DNA of 64,000 bases. Origin: Bicyclus anynana. Lineage: Eukaryota > Arthropoda > Insecta > Lepidoptera > Nymphalidae. Position numbers and translations under genes: made by a program. Below are positions 1 to 11,258 of this stretch, piece by piece. Each line of letters starts with the position of its first letter. Within the stretch, counting starts at the first letter, position 1. The stretch lies in assembly GCF_947172395.1 (NCBI RefSeq), contig NC_069102.1, positions 11,376,442 through 11,440,441 on the forward strand, read 5' to 3'. The notes beneath the pieces were generated by a model that saw only the letters and a list, made by a program, of their open reading frames with translations, did no database searches and had not been told where the DNA came from.

Positions 1-41
1 CTTTTCCTTCAATAAATGAATTAATAGATGTGCGTGCGTAC

Positions 42-3000
42 CGACAGCACGTGTATCTCGTCAGTATCGGGGTCGAGTGTGGCGCGGTGCGTGAAGCCCT
101 GCGGCGGCGGCGCGCGCGCGGGCGCGGCGCACAGAGCGCGCGCCGTACCGCTCTCGCAGTCCCACCACCACAGGTCCACCAGCTGCTCCTTGTTGCGCTG
201 ACCCGCGAACATGTACAGGCGCCGCTGGAACTGGACATACAAATACGATAACATATTATTACTGGCTATAGCTAATACACCTGTTTCAGAAGAACTATTG
301 TGAGTGATTTGCATCGAATGACTTGAATATGCTGAACAGCCTCGAGTACTATATGAAGTGTGGTGGAGTCGGCAACACAAGCTGCGCACCGGGTGGAACA
401 GCATGGAATGCGAGACGCGGGCCTGCGGCGCGGGCAGCTCGTGCGAGTCGGCCAGCAGCAGCTGCCACGTGTTGCGCGCGATGTAGTACGCGTACAGCCC
501 CGAGTACTGTATGTAGTGTGGTGGAGTCGGCAACACAAGCTGCGCACCGGGTGGAACAGCATGGAGTGCGAGACGCGGGCCTGCGGCGCGGGCAGCTCGT
601 GCGAGTCGGCCAGCAGCAGCTGCCACGTGTTGCGCGCGATGTAGTACGCGTACAGCCCCGAGTACTGTATGTAGTGTGGTGGAGTCGGCAACACAAGCTG
701 CGCACCGGGTGGAACAGCATGGAGTGCGAGACGCGGGCCTGCGGCGCGGGCAGCTCGTGCGAGTCGGCCAGCAGCAGCTGCCACGTGTTGCGCGCGATGT
801 AGTACGCGTACAGCCCCGAGTACTGTATGTAGTGTGGTGGAGTCGGCAACACAAGCTGCGCACCGGGTGGAACAGCATGGAGTGCGAGACGCGGGCCTGC
901 GGCGCGGGCAGCTCGTGCGAGTCGGCCAGCAGCAGCTGCCACGTGTTGCGCGCGATGTAGTACGCGTACAGCCCCGAGTACTGTATGTAGTGTGGTGGAG
1001 TCGGCAACACAAGCTGCGCACCGGGTGGAACAGCATGGAGTGCGAGACGCGGGCCTGCGGCGCGGGCAGCTCGTGCGAGTCGGCCAGCAGCAGCTGCCAC
1101 GTGTTGCGCGCGATGTAGTACGCGTACAGCCCCGAGTACTGCGGGCTCGCCAGCTCCTCCCTGCAACAACACTGTGACTCGTTCACTGGCCTCTGTTTGC
1201 ATTTGCAAATTGGAACAACACACTCGGTATTTCGCTTTTGTTTATTTATGGTCTTTTAACTACAGATTGATTGAATTGAATATTCTACGTCGAAAAACGT
1301 AATTCATCAAAAACCGTATTTGCTTTAGACTATAACTTGGCAAGTTCGTTAATGCCACTCCCATGATATGCGGGCGACAGGGGTAGGAAAACTGCGCGGG
1401 TGTGAAATCGAACGAGCGGGGCAGAGGGAAGGACTGCGCGGGTATGAAGCAGTGCGTGCGGGGCATCGCTACCGCCCTTCCAGCCCGCGCGGACCATCGT
1501 GAGTGTTACGAACGAATTTGCCAAGCTATACAAGACTGAGTTAAGCTTCTTTCAAAAATGAAACACAAAGCGCCATCTATGAGCCTCAGGCATGCATCGC
1601 AACAGGGTCTTAGTGTGTACTAAAGGGATTGTTTCAAAGTTCACCGCCATCTACCGGAAGTTTATAATAACAAACACAATTTCACCATGACTGTAGATGA
1701 CATCACTCATCGCCCGATTGCACTTTTTGTAACGCGTTCACCAACTTACTTCCCAAGACAAGCGTGCGTAAAGAAGTTTTACATCAAAAATAGCTCAAAG
1801 CCTACCTAAAAGTATAGGTCTGTTAAATGCAAAATTTTGTAAGCCACTGTCATGTGATGTGAGCCATTGTAACACGATGCAATGAAGCGAAGCCGAATTC
1901 TAATGGTTCAAAGTTTAAAGTGTGTAAGATTGACGTGTCAACAAATGGCCTTACAGACCAAATATTGGAACCCCCGTACCTTTTATTTTAAATTTTCGAC
2001 TAATTATTATCACCATTAACTAATAATTGTTTCGAATTGCTTGTAAGCTTTGCCTAGTTGAATTAGATGATTATTTACCTCGACTTAATAATGAATGAAC
2101 AACAGGAATGTTTAGTCAGTGCGAACGTACGTGTTAGCGGGCAGCACCCGTCCGCCGAACACGTAGATGGTCTGCGTGGAGTGGTCGATGCACATCTGGT
2201 GGTCGAACACGAGGCGCGGGCCGCCCGCCGCCGCCGTGTCGCCGCACAGCAGCGCCCACTCGCCCGCGCGCGCGTCGTACACGTACAGGTCGCTCTGGCA
2301 CAATACAACATTAAGGTGAATGCCCACCATACAACGTCGGCCCAGGGAACCCAGATATACCCCCGCATAAAACTAAATGGATATAATAATATGATGTATA
2401 AATAAGGATCTGGTTAATTAATAGGTTTAATAAAAGTATCACTGTTAGGGCAAAAATTTCGCCGGTGTACCGAAGCAGCGAAGTAACATTTGAAGCTGTA
2501 TTGTTTTTTTTTTTTTTATTTTTTCTGTTACCAACAAGAAAATGAACAAAAAAGAACAATCATAAGTCTTGAAAAAATACCGTAAAACTAAGGCTACTCA
2601 TATATGGTCAACGATCTTAGCTTGTTCTCTTTGTGGACAAATTAAAGATGAATTAAAGATGCCGTAAGACGTTGTAGCAAACTTTTTTCGATAAAGTAAT
2701 GATTTCATTATTTAAGTAGAATTATAAAGATATTTTTAGTTATAAGTAAATTGCTGGGTGGTTAAGGTAGGCCTGGGCCGGGGATGGTCATTCCCCTTTG
2801 GACACAAAATTAACATCTTTGTAAGAGTTTTAAAAGCTGCATTATTTACAATTTAATGTAACACGAAACGATAAACTCTCTCTATATTTACTGTCTACTT
2901 TTAAGGTTTTGTTCCCAAAGGGTAAATCGCGACCCTACGTAAATCCGCTCTCTGTATATCCGCCTGTCTGTTAGGAACAGTTAGGCAGATGGATTTTTCA

Positions 3001-6000
3001 GAGATGATGTATCTTGCCGCTATAACAAGAAATACTAAAATACAATAAAAAATTAATATTTTAGGGAGCTCCTATAAAACAAACATAATTTATTTGCTCA
3101 ACATTGAGAACAGCAACACATAGATACTTGAAATATTCATAAGAGATCCCATAAATCAGACAAGATTCTTTGCTGTTATAGTAAATAATTTTGTTAAGAG
3201 TAAGACTAACTGACAGAATTATCTCAACTGATAAAAGAAATAGGATGAAGGTTACTGACTTACTCGAAAGAATTGACCACTTTGTCATTTGACATGCCAA
3301 ATATTACGCTGCAAGATCGAAAAATGGAGCAAGCAACACTCTGGTACCAGACAATGTGGCCGTCCAACAAAAAGGTGAGAAGATGACATCGGCCTAACTC
3401 TGGGGCCTCTCTGGACCAAAGTTACGGCCGAAGCAATTGGAGGCCTTTGTCAAGCGAAATAAGCAACAGCGGGACATACTATAAATGTTTCAACACTTAT
3501 GTACCAAAGGTTGTTGAGAATATATATATTTATTTAATGAATAATGGTCCCTTAATGCGCAAGTCGAACTCAAATTTGGACGGTTATTAAACCTAATGTA
3601 ACTTCAATAAAGTACAAGACTGTATACATACATGAGTGTACAAGTAGTTTGAAGAAAGCAAACGGCCACGAGGTAGATGTCCAATCCGATGGTCAGATTT
3701 TCTCAAGGAAACAGGAGCCCGCATCTTTTACAGTGCCGTACTAATGTCTAGCGACCATACTCGATGGAGGAGTCCTCCTCCTCCTCCTCAGCCATGAGGG
3801 ACCGAGTCGACAGATAGAGAAGTACAAGGCACTTACATACATATTGCTGGGCACGCGGCGCGCGTTGTCCAAGTATCGGCCCAGCGTGTACAGTTTCTCG
3901 TGCACGGGGTCGAACACCATCTTGTGACAGGAGCGCGGCGAGGGCCCGTTCACAGCCTCGCTGTGTCGACACAGCAATGTCCAGCGCTCTGTGCCCGTGT
4001 CGTAGCTCCACAGGTCGTCCAAATCTTCCGAGCCGTTCCATCCGCCGAAAAGGTAAAGTGTGCCTGGAATCATCATTCTCAACCTATTTTAACAGGCCAG
4101 AACTCCGTCATAATAGGACGTAATAGATTTGACCTATCACCCTGCTCCAATGACGGTAAGCAGACTTCAGATGATAATGTTAAATTCATTGACACTGTAA
4201 GATGTTAGTGATAATAACCGGGACCGACGGGTTCTCGTCCTCCCTGTGGCGTAACACCAACTTCCTAGCTTTGTACTGAATTTTAACTGAAAATTTCTTA
4301 GAAGAAAAACTCATAACTCGTACATTTTTAAATATTGTTTTTATTACTAATTAGATATAATTTGAAATACTTACAAATTAAACTTTTAGTGAACTAGAAA
4401 TTGTTGACTTGTATGTCATTCAACTACACAAACCGATATTTTCAGGACATTTACACGACGAAAACAATTACAACAATGTAACAATGATACTGCCTTAGAT
4501 TATTAATCTTATACTTTGATAGAGAGCTAACGTCCGAGCAGGGCGGGTCCTTAAACAATTGGTCTGAGAATAAAATCAATAATAGAAAATATTATCTTTA
4601 TTAATAAATCATGCCACATTTCCAAGTAGGCGACATAGGAACAGGTCAAATAAGAAATTGAACTAACATCCCAATATATGGCTATATGTGCTCACCCGTG
4701 GAGGGGTCCACGACGAGCTGGTGTCCGCCGCGGGGGCCGGGGCGCGTCTCGCAGCCGCCGCACGCGTCGTACTCCTCCCCCTCCGCCTCCGCGCCGTTCA
4801 CCAACTGATCACCAACATCTCTACTCTTAACATCATCTAAGCCATGGATACCCAAATACCCCAGGAGTGAATAAAAACAGTCAACTCAATAAAAATTGGT
4901 CTCTGTAGATGCAACAATCTCCACTGTGTAGGTATAATAGCTCAGCTCAAATATATTTTGTACACTCGTCGTCATCAACCCATATTCGGCTCACTGCTGA
5001 GCTCGAGTCTCCTCTCAGAATGAGAGGGGTTAGGCCAATAGTCCACCACGCTGGCCCAATGCGCATTGGCAGACTTCACACACACGCAGAGAATGAAGAT
5101 AATTCTCTGGTATGCAGGTTTCCTCACGATGTTTTCCTTCAACGATTGAGACACGTGATATTTAATTTCTTAAAAAAAAAATGCACACAACGGATAAGTT
5201 GGAGGTGCATGCCCCGGACCGGATTCAAACCCACACCCTCCGGAATCGGAGGCAGAGGTCATATCCACTGGGCTATCACTGCTCTTATTTTTTTATTTTT
5301 TTTTTCAATTAAGTACACTATTGTGTGCTATTTCTTTTGTAATTCATACTCAAAGATGACTGTTTTTTTGGCAAGAACTATAACAACTAACGGGTTTGCC
5401 GTCTTCTATTTGACCCCTATGACCGCACGTTGGGCCAACACAAGTGACTGCAAACACACAAAAGAGGCTTTACCAAGCCTCAATCCACGTCTAACGATAA
5501 AACTATTACTTAAATGTAATAATTTATCTAACCAACCAACTAAGTGGCCAAGTGCAGAAAAGGCCCAGACAAGAAGAAGATGACCGCACGTTAGTGAGAC
5601 CATGGGTGTTGGTGGTGCCAGTCCAGTTCACCCGCTGCAGTTGTGTATACCGCTCACCGACACATCCGGCCTCGGCTCCCCGTCGGCGCACGACAGCTCG
5701 GGGTGCGAGCGGCGGCTCGGCGACACGGGCGCGGCCTCGCAGCGCAGCTTGTCCTCCACCTCGGGCGAGCAGCAGCACAGCTGCCGCCACTCGGGCGTGT
5801 ACGGCTGCCACGACATGTACCAGTCCAGTTCACCCGCTGCAACACATTACATTAAAGGTAGTTGGATAGAAGCGGGCGTTACTTTGCGGAAGTTCAACAT
5901 GAATATATAATAATTTATTTATTTTGCTATTATCCTCACCCAGGTCCGACAAAATACTCTGTCCGACAATGTACGTAGAGAGTATTTTGTCGGACCTGGG

Positions 6001-9000
6001 TGACGTTGTCGCATGAGTTTGTCGGCTTTTCGCGGATAATAGCAAAATAAATAAATTATTTTAAATTAAAGGAAGTTGTTTAACTGCGTCACTGTTATGC
6101 GTGGTCACGTGATCGTGCCTCATAGATGTGACAGTTTTGACAGTTACACGACGATCGCCGTAACAGTGATGGTTATTGGCCTATGAATCTGTTCGAGTGT
6201 TTTAATTTAACTGAAATCATGCCTGGTTACTGTGTGACGATAAATCTGTACACTGTTCCGCTTATGCAATTCATAGAACATATATATTTTCATACACACA
6301 TTCGATAAAACGGCTCAAATGGACATTAGTTTGCTAAGAAAACCGCATCGACTCGTTCGCGTAATACAGAAGTTGCCAAGTGTAAGCAAGAGTTGCCAAC
6401 GCGGCAATTAGTGAATGATGTACCACTCCTTTTATCATTCTCTCATGACCTCCTCCTCAATACACAAGTTGCCAAGTGTAAGCGAGAGTTGCCAACGCGG
6501 CAATTAGTGAATAGAGTACCGCTCCTTTCATCATTCTCTCATGACCTCCACCTCTGTAACACGCGGGCCAACTCGATCATTGAATTTGCCCACCTTCAGC
6601 GGCTTCGTCAAATATCTGCTCAGCAAGCGTGTAGTCTCCATTCTCCACCAGGGCTTGCCACAGCCGCGCCTGCGCCGCGCCCTCCAGCTGCACGCCGCTC
6701 TCGCGGGATAGCGCCTCGAAAGCGTCCTTGTAGCGCCGTCGCCGTAAGTGCTTCAGTAGTATTCGCACTGCTTCTTCTTCTTTGCGCTGAAATATATGAA
6801 TTCAATCACATCATTTATAAGAGAAAAAGCAGCCAATGGTGGAATTGGCTTGTTTAGCAGGTAGGTTTACATGTTTTTTTTCTCTTCTGGGTTTATCTGT
6901 GATGAGTAAAATAACTATATGCAAATGTGTTCTATGATAACTTTACCTAGCGAAGTTATCATAGGTTTATTTACTTTGGCCCCAAAATTACTCAATTTGT
7001 AAGTTCTAAAAATTAGGCTGGAATGGCATTCAATATCATATCAGGAGTGAGAGATCAATTGTTCCTTGAACAACAAATAAAAATTGACCACAATCAACTA
7101 TTGTGCTTACAATTATCTCAAAAACAATGTTTTATTTTATAAGCCCTTTAAGTTTGTTGACTGGAGTACACAGTAAGTACTTTCAAGTTTAACCACTTTT
7201 GTAGATAATGTTGTTTATAGTAGTATTTAAGTACTCATTACTAATGTAAGTCCCCAGCTAATAGTTCATTGAATCAATAGATAATGTGTGGAATGACAGT
7301 GCCCATCTTTTCTGCTTTATATTATTTAAGTACCTTCCAAGATAGAAAGAATGTTTACTAAGTTAATTTAAAAAAGTAGATACATATAAACAAAATAGGC
7401 TAATATTACTTGTGCCTAAAATACAACCACCCAAAGATCTCTGCATACAGAACAGGGTTGGGATGTGTTATGTAAACTCCATATTCCCTGCTAATACCTC
7501 TGTGACTTCCATATATGAATTTTGTAAGAAATAATATTTCTAAAACATTTTGTCTCAACCTGTGAGATGAAAATATGTATGCAGCAAGACTACATTATCT
7601 CTGACATAACAGGCATAGACTCTTCTTTTTTTTTTATTGTTATTCTTTACAATTTAGCCCTTGACTACAATCTCACCTGTAATGATGATGCAGTCTAAGA
7701 TGGTAGTGATGAAGATAGTAAGTGATGATGCAGTCTAAGATGGAAGCGGGCTAACTTTTTAGAAGGTGGATGGTGGAAAATTCACACTCCTTTCGGTTTC
7801 TACACAACATCATACCGGAATGCTAAATTGCTTGGCGGTACATCAAGTAGTAGTAAATTAAAACTTACCAGATTAATGGTATCCATGGCTGAATTTATCA
7901 GATCTTCATGATTTTTCCCTTGCAACTCTACATACCATATGGTATAATTATAAGCTGGACCCCATGATTGGAGCGGCACTATTTTAATGTATTTCACTGG
8001 CAAATACAGACCATCAGAAGTTCTGTGTCTTAGCTTAAATGTTTCTGCCGTGTAATCCATTTTAAGACCACTGAAATGAATGTAAAATATGTTAAATGAA
8101 TGATAAATATGTAAGATCTTTAATATGTTACAAACATATTAAAGATCTTGTGACTTAGACACTGTCATTAGTTCTTTTTCTATAGTAAAGAATAGTTGAC
8201 TAAATTAGCAAATAACACAGTTAATAGTCTACAGAAGACTCGTCTTTAACAAAGCAAAATATCTTATTTATTTCAAACTATCAGACGCCTAAGACTTCGT
8301 CCATATCCTATGTCCATCTTCTTGGTTCAAGGCTACGGCTAAGGTCCAGCCAGGCAGAGTTATAAGACTACTAATTATGTAAGAACAGAGCCACTCTACT
8401 GTACTGGAACTTACTTAGATTGTTCCAACCACAATCGGCCGAAACGAAACTTCATTCAGCCCTGCCTGGAATCTAAACCAGGACCTCCATTTTGAAAATC
8501 CATGGCCCACACCACTACTATTGTTTTATTTCATTTATCGAGAAGAAAATCTAAAACCATGCAACTTACGCAGTCAGCAGCAATGATAAATTGTTTTTGT
8601 CTGTGCCCCCAAAAATTTGGAATTTCTTCAGATCACTAACATGTGCTTTGATGTACTTTCCGAACATGATGCTCTCAACTATAGCAGGGGTTTCTAGTTT
8701 CAGCATTATGAACTGTGACGGAGTAGTGCTGTCTGTGAACCACCTAGACAGTTGGTCGGGGGGATCATTGACCATTATATTTCTGTGAACAATATCTCTT
8801 ATACAGTAATTCATTGTCTTCATCATGTAGGTACTAAATAACATATCTATTAAGTTGTTAGTTTTTAAAATTTAGTTTTGACATAGTACTTCTTAAAGAT
8901 GTGTAATTGTATAAAAGAAGCACCATATTTCTTTTGTTGCTCCTAAAAGGTTTTTCATATCAAGTATCAAGTAAGAGGCTGGGCACATTGCCCACAATCA

Positions 9001-9660
9001 TTGTGTACTTTTTTATAACATGGACTGTGTACTAGCTGAAGGTGTATCAAATAAATAAATAAATATTAATTCTTTTGTCTTGAAGTTTAAGAACTTCTTG
9101 AGCTGGTTGCCAAGCATTTGAAGTAAGCTCAGCAGGCCAGAGAGATCTATATAGTGTCAATGCATTGTGGCCAGATGAGCTAGTAGCAATGCTTGCAACT
9201 TTCTGAACAAATGCAGGAAAGTGCTGCAACTGTTTAAATTTTTTGGTTTGGTGTTCTAATAAGTTGTTGTCAAATGCAATTTAACTTCACAAGCGTACAT
9301 ACATGTACATTGATAAAAGCTTGACAATATTCCTCAAATTTATGAGTCTATTGCACTCTGCATTTTATCTATAGTATAAGTTAACATATCCAGAATAGAA
9401 TAAAGTTCGCGAATTAAAATAAACAAATTGTAAGCAGCAGTAGAGGTTATCATCTTATAAAAACTGCGACTAATTACAGCAGCTGTTCAGTCGTATATTC
9501 CTTAATTTTGTAAACATAAGGATTACCCGGGATTTATGATAAAATAGATTTACTGTTTATTTATGTAATATGATACTTACTCTGGTAGATAATTGGCAGA
9601 ATAACTGGAATATTTATGTATTGTATACTTTAGCACGACAGTTTCGTATTTATCATCCAT
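42..9660 (-). CDS. MKLN1: Muskelin, 5' and central part (kelch-repeat subunit of the CTLH/GID E3 ligase); runs off the left edge
   Basis: Muskelin is known as a substrate-receptor-type subunit of the CTLH (GID) ubiquitin ligase in cytoplasm and nucleus. Coding exons in order: 9660-9581, 8782-8570, 8070-7869, 6786-6594, 5836-5658, about 4804-4696, 4063-3837, 2294-2131, 1160-1022, 230-42. Phases agree throughout and give 565 codons of about 735 usual for the family. Exons 1-3 form the discoidin-like domain (HKYSSYSANYLPE, IVPLQSWGPAYNYTIWYVEL). Exon 4 is the LisH/CTLH helical part (AVRILLKHL). Exons 6-10 are kelch blades (RGGHQLVVDPSTGTLYLFGG, SPRSCHKMVFDP, GGPRLVFDHQMCIDHSTQTI, GFTHRATLDPDTDEIHVLS). 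The start ATG at 9660 precedes MDDKYETVVLKYTIHKYSSY. The acceptors of exon 6 (4804 or 4825) and exon 10 (230 or 224) are ambiguous but in frame either way. Exon 9 is tandemly multiplied and exon 5 has a small partial copy (separate entries). The last donor at 42 leads out of the window. Confidence 0.93.
353..1143 (-). repeat. 158 bp tandem array of muskelin exon 9 (about five copies)
   Basis: Five near-identical units with a period of exactly 158 bp. On the minus strand each has a CATACAG acceptor-like end, 117 bp of exon (39 codons, YSGLYAYYIARNTW to SMLFHP), then 41 bp starting GTGCGC. Only the 5'-most copy (exon at 1160-1022) has the true exon start EELASPQ behind a TTGCAG acceptor; its donor is at 1021. 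The last unit ends in a diverged start (TATAGTACTCGAGGCTG), either a natural intronic microhomology or a decayed sixth copy. The 41 bp spacers look too short for splicing, and 158 is not a multiple of 3, so read-through would shift frame. The long minus-strand frame across the array is a by-product of all three frames being open. One base differs in the distal copy. Confidence 0.9.
1336..1527. repeat. MITE-like inverted repeat in muskelin intron 9
   Basis: The ends are inverted copies of about 20 bp: CTTGGCAAGTTCGTT near 1338, and AACGAATTTGCCAAG near 1513. They enclose a GC-rich centre with a repeated ACTGCGCGGGT motif. No coding capacity. Transposon class not resolved. The rest of the intron (1161-2130) is AT-rich and shows no other clear feature. 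Confidence 0.5.
2295..3836. other. Muskelin intron 8, AT-rich
   Basis: No gene recognised on either strand. It holds a T-tract near 2505-2520 and otherwise unstructured AT-rich sequence. The short open frames in it lack family similarity and codon bias. Confidence 0.5.
4962..5288 (-). repeat. tRNA-derived SINE, family B, antisense
   Basis: Read on the minus strand, the head has Pol III box-like motifs (GATAGCCCAGTGGAT, then GGGTTTGAATCC). The body contains ATCACGTGTCTCAA, GAGGAAACCTGCATACCAGA and GGCCAGCGTGGTGGACTAT. The tail is GAGCTCAGCAGTGAGCC. Other copies lie at 60441-60735 (-) and 62212-62515 (+), with fragments near 32758-32812 and 33925-33988. It sits in muskelin intron 5. It is tRNA-like in origin but not a functional tRNA gene. 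Confidence 0.8.
5617..5640 (-). repeat. Partial copy of muskelin exon 5 start with its acceptor
   Basis: About 20 bp of the exon 5 acceptor and first bases (CTGCAG then GGGTGAACTGGACTGG) recur 202 bp downstream on the minus strand, only 23 bp after the exon 5 donor at 5657. The layout, exon then a very short spacer then the start of the exon again, matches the larger 158 bp arrays. The copy breaks off after about 20 bp and is not coding. Confidence 0.75.
5907..6064. repeat. Palindromic MITE-like element
   Basis: Nested inverted repeat. The outer arms are TTATTTATTTTGCTATTATCC and its complement; the inner arms are CAGGTCCGACAAAATACTCT and its complement. The arms flank a centre of about 20 bp. 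Non-coding, inside muskelin intron 4. Confidence 0.75.
6371..6560. repeat. Direct repeat, two units of about 97 bp
   Basis: A unit beginning GTTGCCAAGTGTAAGC and ending CATTCTCTCATGACCTCC occurs twice in tandem with a few substitutions. It stops about 30 bp short of the exon 4 donor of muskelin. Confidence 0.75.
7638..7808 (-). repeat. SINE family A fragment, antisense
   Basis: Minus-strand copy of the 3' half of SINE family A. Its complement carries GTGTAGAAACCGAAAGG, GTGAATTTTCCACC, TAGCCCGCTTCCATCTTAGA and ATTGTAGTCAAGGGCTAA. An internal block (GATGATGCAGTCTAAGATGG) is duplicated. It ends about 60 bp from muskelin exon 3. Confidence 0.75.
8111..8149. repeat. Short perfect palindrome
   Basis: AAGATCTTTAATATGTT and its exact complement are separated by a few bases. 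It could form a hairpin. It lies just upstream of muskelin exon 3 in intron 2. Confidence 0.7.
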
Positions 9661-11258
9661 TTTTATATCTGTAATTACTTTTCCTAATCTATTTTTAAAG
9701 ATCACTTCCGAAATTTTAGTAGAAAAACTAAATGGAAAAGGAAACACCAAAAAACCGAAAACACTCTTGATCTTGCTGTCAAATTGACGTTTAAATAACA
9801 GATTATACAATTTACAGTCTCTCAGAATTTAAGAATTCTAGTTTATGGTTGAGTCGGATTAAGCCTAGTTCAGACTACTTTAGTATTTTAGTCGAGTACG
9901 ACCAATTTTAGGATTTAACATCCAAAAATCGTTCGTCCTCGACTAAAATACTAAAGAAGTCTGAATGGCTTATTAGTCCAATGAAATATTTGTTTTGTCG
10001 CTTTTGCAACTTTTATTTGGCTTCATTGAATTTCATTTAACTATAAACTAGAATGCTTATAAACCACACCACAGAACACAGACACAGATTAATATAGACA
10101 AGTAAGTCTGTGATTTGGCATTTGCATAGTATCACTTATTATCTATCTATATAATAAATTATTAATCTGTGCTGTTTGCACTTTGCAGAATACACTGTAA
10201 TCTTTGCTTTGCAGTCATTAGCGTAAATATGTTCCTTGGTCATTGAGTAAATATGTTCCTTGGTCATTAGTCTGTGGCAGTCAAAATCAACCAGAAAAGT
10301 TACTTATTTTGCGTACGCTGCCTAAACTATAAAAGATAGAACCATAAAATGTTCTAATTAGTTGTAGATCTTATTAATATCTACAAAAAAGGTAGTTGAA
10401 AATTTACACCGAGATTCATTCGGACGAAGTCGCGGGCGTCCGCTAGTTTTATATAAAAGGAAAAATAGTAAAGAACTTCTAAGAATATTATTTTGATTCT
10501 GTTACTCGGTTCTGTCTCCAATTTATTTGTTTATTGATTCCTCATAATGTTATAGAAAAACAATATGTAAATGATTTTCCACCAGCCTAAAATTTGTAAT
10601 TTTGGGGATTGTAAATGTTAATGACAATTGTAAATAATGATTTTTTTAAAAGAGCAACTACTGAGTTTCTTGCCGGCTCTTCTCGGTAGAATCTGCCTTC
10701 CGAACCGGTGGTAGAGTCGCTACACAATTAACAGACAACAAAATAAATATATTTCAATATACTATAAGACTTTTATTTCCTTTTATTGTAAATAAGTAAA
10801 AATAAATTTAGGTGCTCAAGTAGTGTAAGCGAAAACCGGAAATTTCTGAAATCGGTACAATGAAAAATCTTCAACAAGTGTGTGCGTTCAGCACTAATTT
10901 CTCTAATTACGATTTTTCACATCCCTAATTGTACTACGATTTCTATGCATGTGTTGAATCAGAAAGAGATAGGACTTTCCCCCCACATTTAATTTTTTCC
11001 CAAGAGTAAAAGAGAGGTCCGAGAAATTTATGAATGAAATTTTTATACACACATACAAAATTTCTAACCAGCACAAAGCTTTGTTCTGAGTCAGAGGTCT
11101 GCTTCATTTGTGGTCTGTGGTGGCAGTCATACTTGAAGTTTTTTTGATCTTTTGCTTTTAATTAAAAATTTAAAATGAGTTTTTTTACCATACAATGTGG
11201 GGGATTTTAAAATTAATGACTGCTTGTTTCTTTTAACATCCATATTTCTAACATTAAA
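9661..11258. promoter_or_regulatory. Divergent intergenic region between muskelin and TMEM209
   Basis: About 1.6 kb separates two genes transcribed away from each other, so promoters of both should lie here; no TATA box or initiator was assigned. The region also contains a MITE-like hairpin (9868-9968), a lepidopteran-type repeat end near 10400-10447 (GACGAAGTCGCGGGCGTCCGC), and a LINE-like 3' end near 10640-10745 (TTTCTTGCCGGCTCTTCTCG). No coding sequence seen. Confidence 0.5.
9868..9968. repeat. MITE-like hairpin, family with a second copy at 14873-14995
   Basis: The arms TTCAGACTACTTTAGTATTT, TAGTCGAG and the complement CTCGACTAAAATACTAAAG flank a centre of about 35 bp. The relative at 14873-14995 shares TTAGTATTTTAGTCGAGTAC and a degraded second arm. 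Two copies with the same arms indicate a mobile family. Confidence 0.75.

Noticed and set aside
353..1143. CRISPR array
   Set aside because: Whole 158 bp units are identical with no variable spacers, and the unit is a eukaryotic exon.
349..1177. Several overlapping plus-strand open frames of 94-159 codons
   Set aside because: Antisense shadows of the exon 9 array, repeated every 158 bp.
21..1223. 400-codon minus-strand open frame
   Set aside because: It crosses the 158 bp muskelin exon array, cycling through three open frames, and includes parts of exons 9 and 10 and introns. Not a single protein.
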